Shown: positions 5,731 through 5,882 of the stretch, piece by piece
How the letters are laid out: each line of letters starts with the position of its first letter
Numbering within the stretch: position 1 is the stretch's first letter
Source of the DNA: Spirochaetaceae bacterium
Lineage (GTDB): Bacteria > Spirochaetota > Spirochaetia > B11-G9
NCBI GenBank assembly: GCA_030600745.1
Contig: JAUVLL010000221.1
Location: 1-5,882 of the forward strand
Length of the DNA stretch: 5,882 nucleotides
Direction: 5' to 3'
Made by a program: the position numbers and the translations under genes
Notes under the pieces: generated by a model
The model's database searches: none
What the model was told of the DNA's origin: nothing
Seen by the model: the letters and a program-made list of their open reading frames with translations, nothing else

Positions 5731-5882
5731 ATGTTACAACGGAAACAAAAATTTATTGAAGTTTATTTTTTCCTCGGACGAGGCATTTGCGATGTCTCTG
5801 AATTCGACTTGTTTTTGTGCTGGTCGCAAACAAGTTTGCTGCTCGCACATGCATCCTGGGCTTTTTCGACTAAGAATGGGTC
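5731..5882. other. Window end without an assignable gene
   Basis: Several frames are open and none is convincing. On the - strand one frame runs from the window edge to a stop at 5763-5765 and ends MPRPRKK. A second runs to a stop at 5734-5736 and ends NKFLFPL. On the + strand a frame from ATG 5731 stays open to the edge but has no ribosome binding site. One of the - strand frames could be the 3' end of a gene beyond the window, or the stretch may be part of a dispersed repeat. It contains the interrupted dyad at 5816-5849. Confidence 0.4.
5816..5849. repeat. Interrupted inverted repeat
   Basis: The arms are TGTGC (5816-5820) with GCACA (5845-5849), and GCAAAC (5826-5831) with GTTTGC (5834-5839). 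Unpaired 5-base stretches (TGGTC and TGCTC) lie symmetrically between them. This could be a cruciform, an operator-like site or a repeat end. No U-tract suggests termination. Confidence 0.45.

Noticed and set aside
5678..5882. Start of a Y1 transposase, suggested by MPRPRKK on the - strand
   Set aside because: MPRPRK resembles some RAYT N-termini, but a stop codon follows at once and the downstream translation lacks the expected YYHxxSR-like motif.

Overview
The window is ordinary bacterial chromosome, probably from a Gram-negative-type (two-membrane) bacterium. The basis is a periplasmic adaptor (MacA/HlyD type), a MacB-type permease with a large extracytoplasmic domain, and a Sec-secreted small protein. 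Genes carry strong AGGAGG-like ribosome binding sites, which argues against Bacteroidota. Overall GC is moderate to low. A spirochaete-like source would fit the split MacA / ATPase / permease arrangement, AsnA and the cytidylate-kinase-like protein, but this is a weak inference from gene content.

Region 1 (1-3491, + strand) is the tail of an efflux operon. It holds a 5'-truncated MacA-like adaptor, a LolD/MacB-type ATPase and a MacB-type permease, coupled by TAATG and ATGA overlaps. A 35-base hairpin repeat follows, and then a small secreted protein with two LTxxQ-like motifs and a Gly/Ser linker. The first three should form an ATP-driven export complex. The small protein would act in the periplasm and is closed off by a hairpin terminator.

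Region 2 (3501-4332) has that terminator, usable from both sides, and a convergent gene on the - strand. This gene encodes a cytidylate-kinase-like P-loop protein that carries a C-terminal BON domain, an unusual combination.

Region 3 (4333-4618) is a divergent intergenic region, extremely AT-rich on the asnA side. It contains candidate promoters for both flanking genes and a perfect 12-bp palindrome.

Region 4 (4619-5653) is a clear full-length ammonia-dependent asparagine synthetase, asnA. A 52-base perfect-armed palindrome bounded by TGTAG/CTACA follows it. The last ~150 bases hold an interrupted dyad and no gene I can defend.

I see no strong evidence for a wholly new system. The best leads are the pair of GTAG-footed palindromes (REP-like mobile repeats), the kinase-BON fusion, and the LTxxQ-like secreted protein linked to the exporter.
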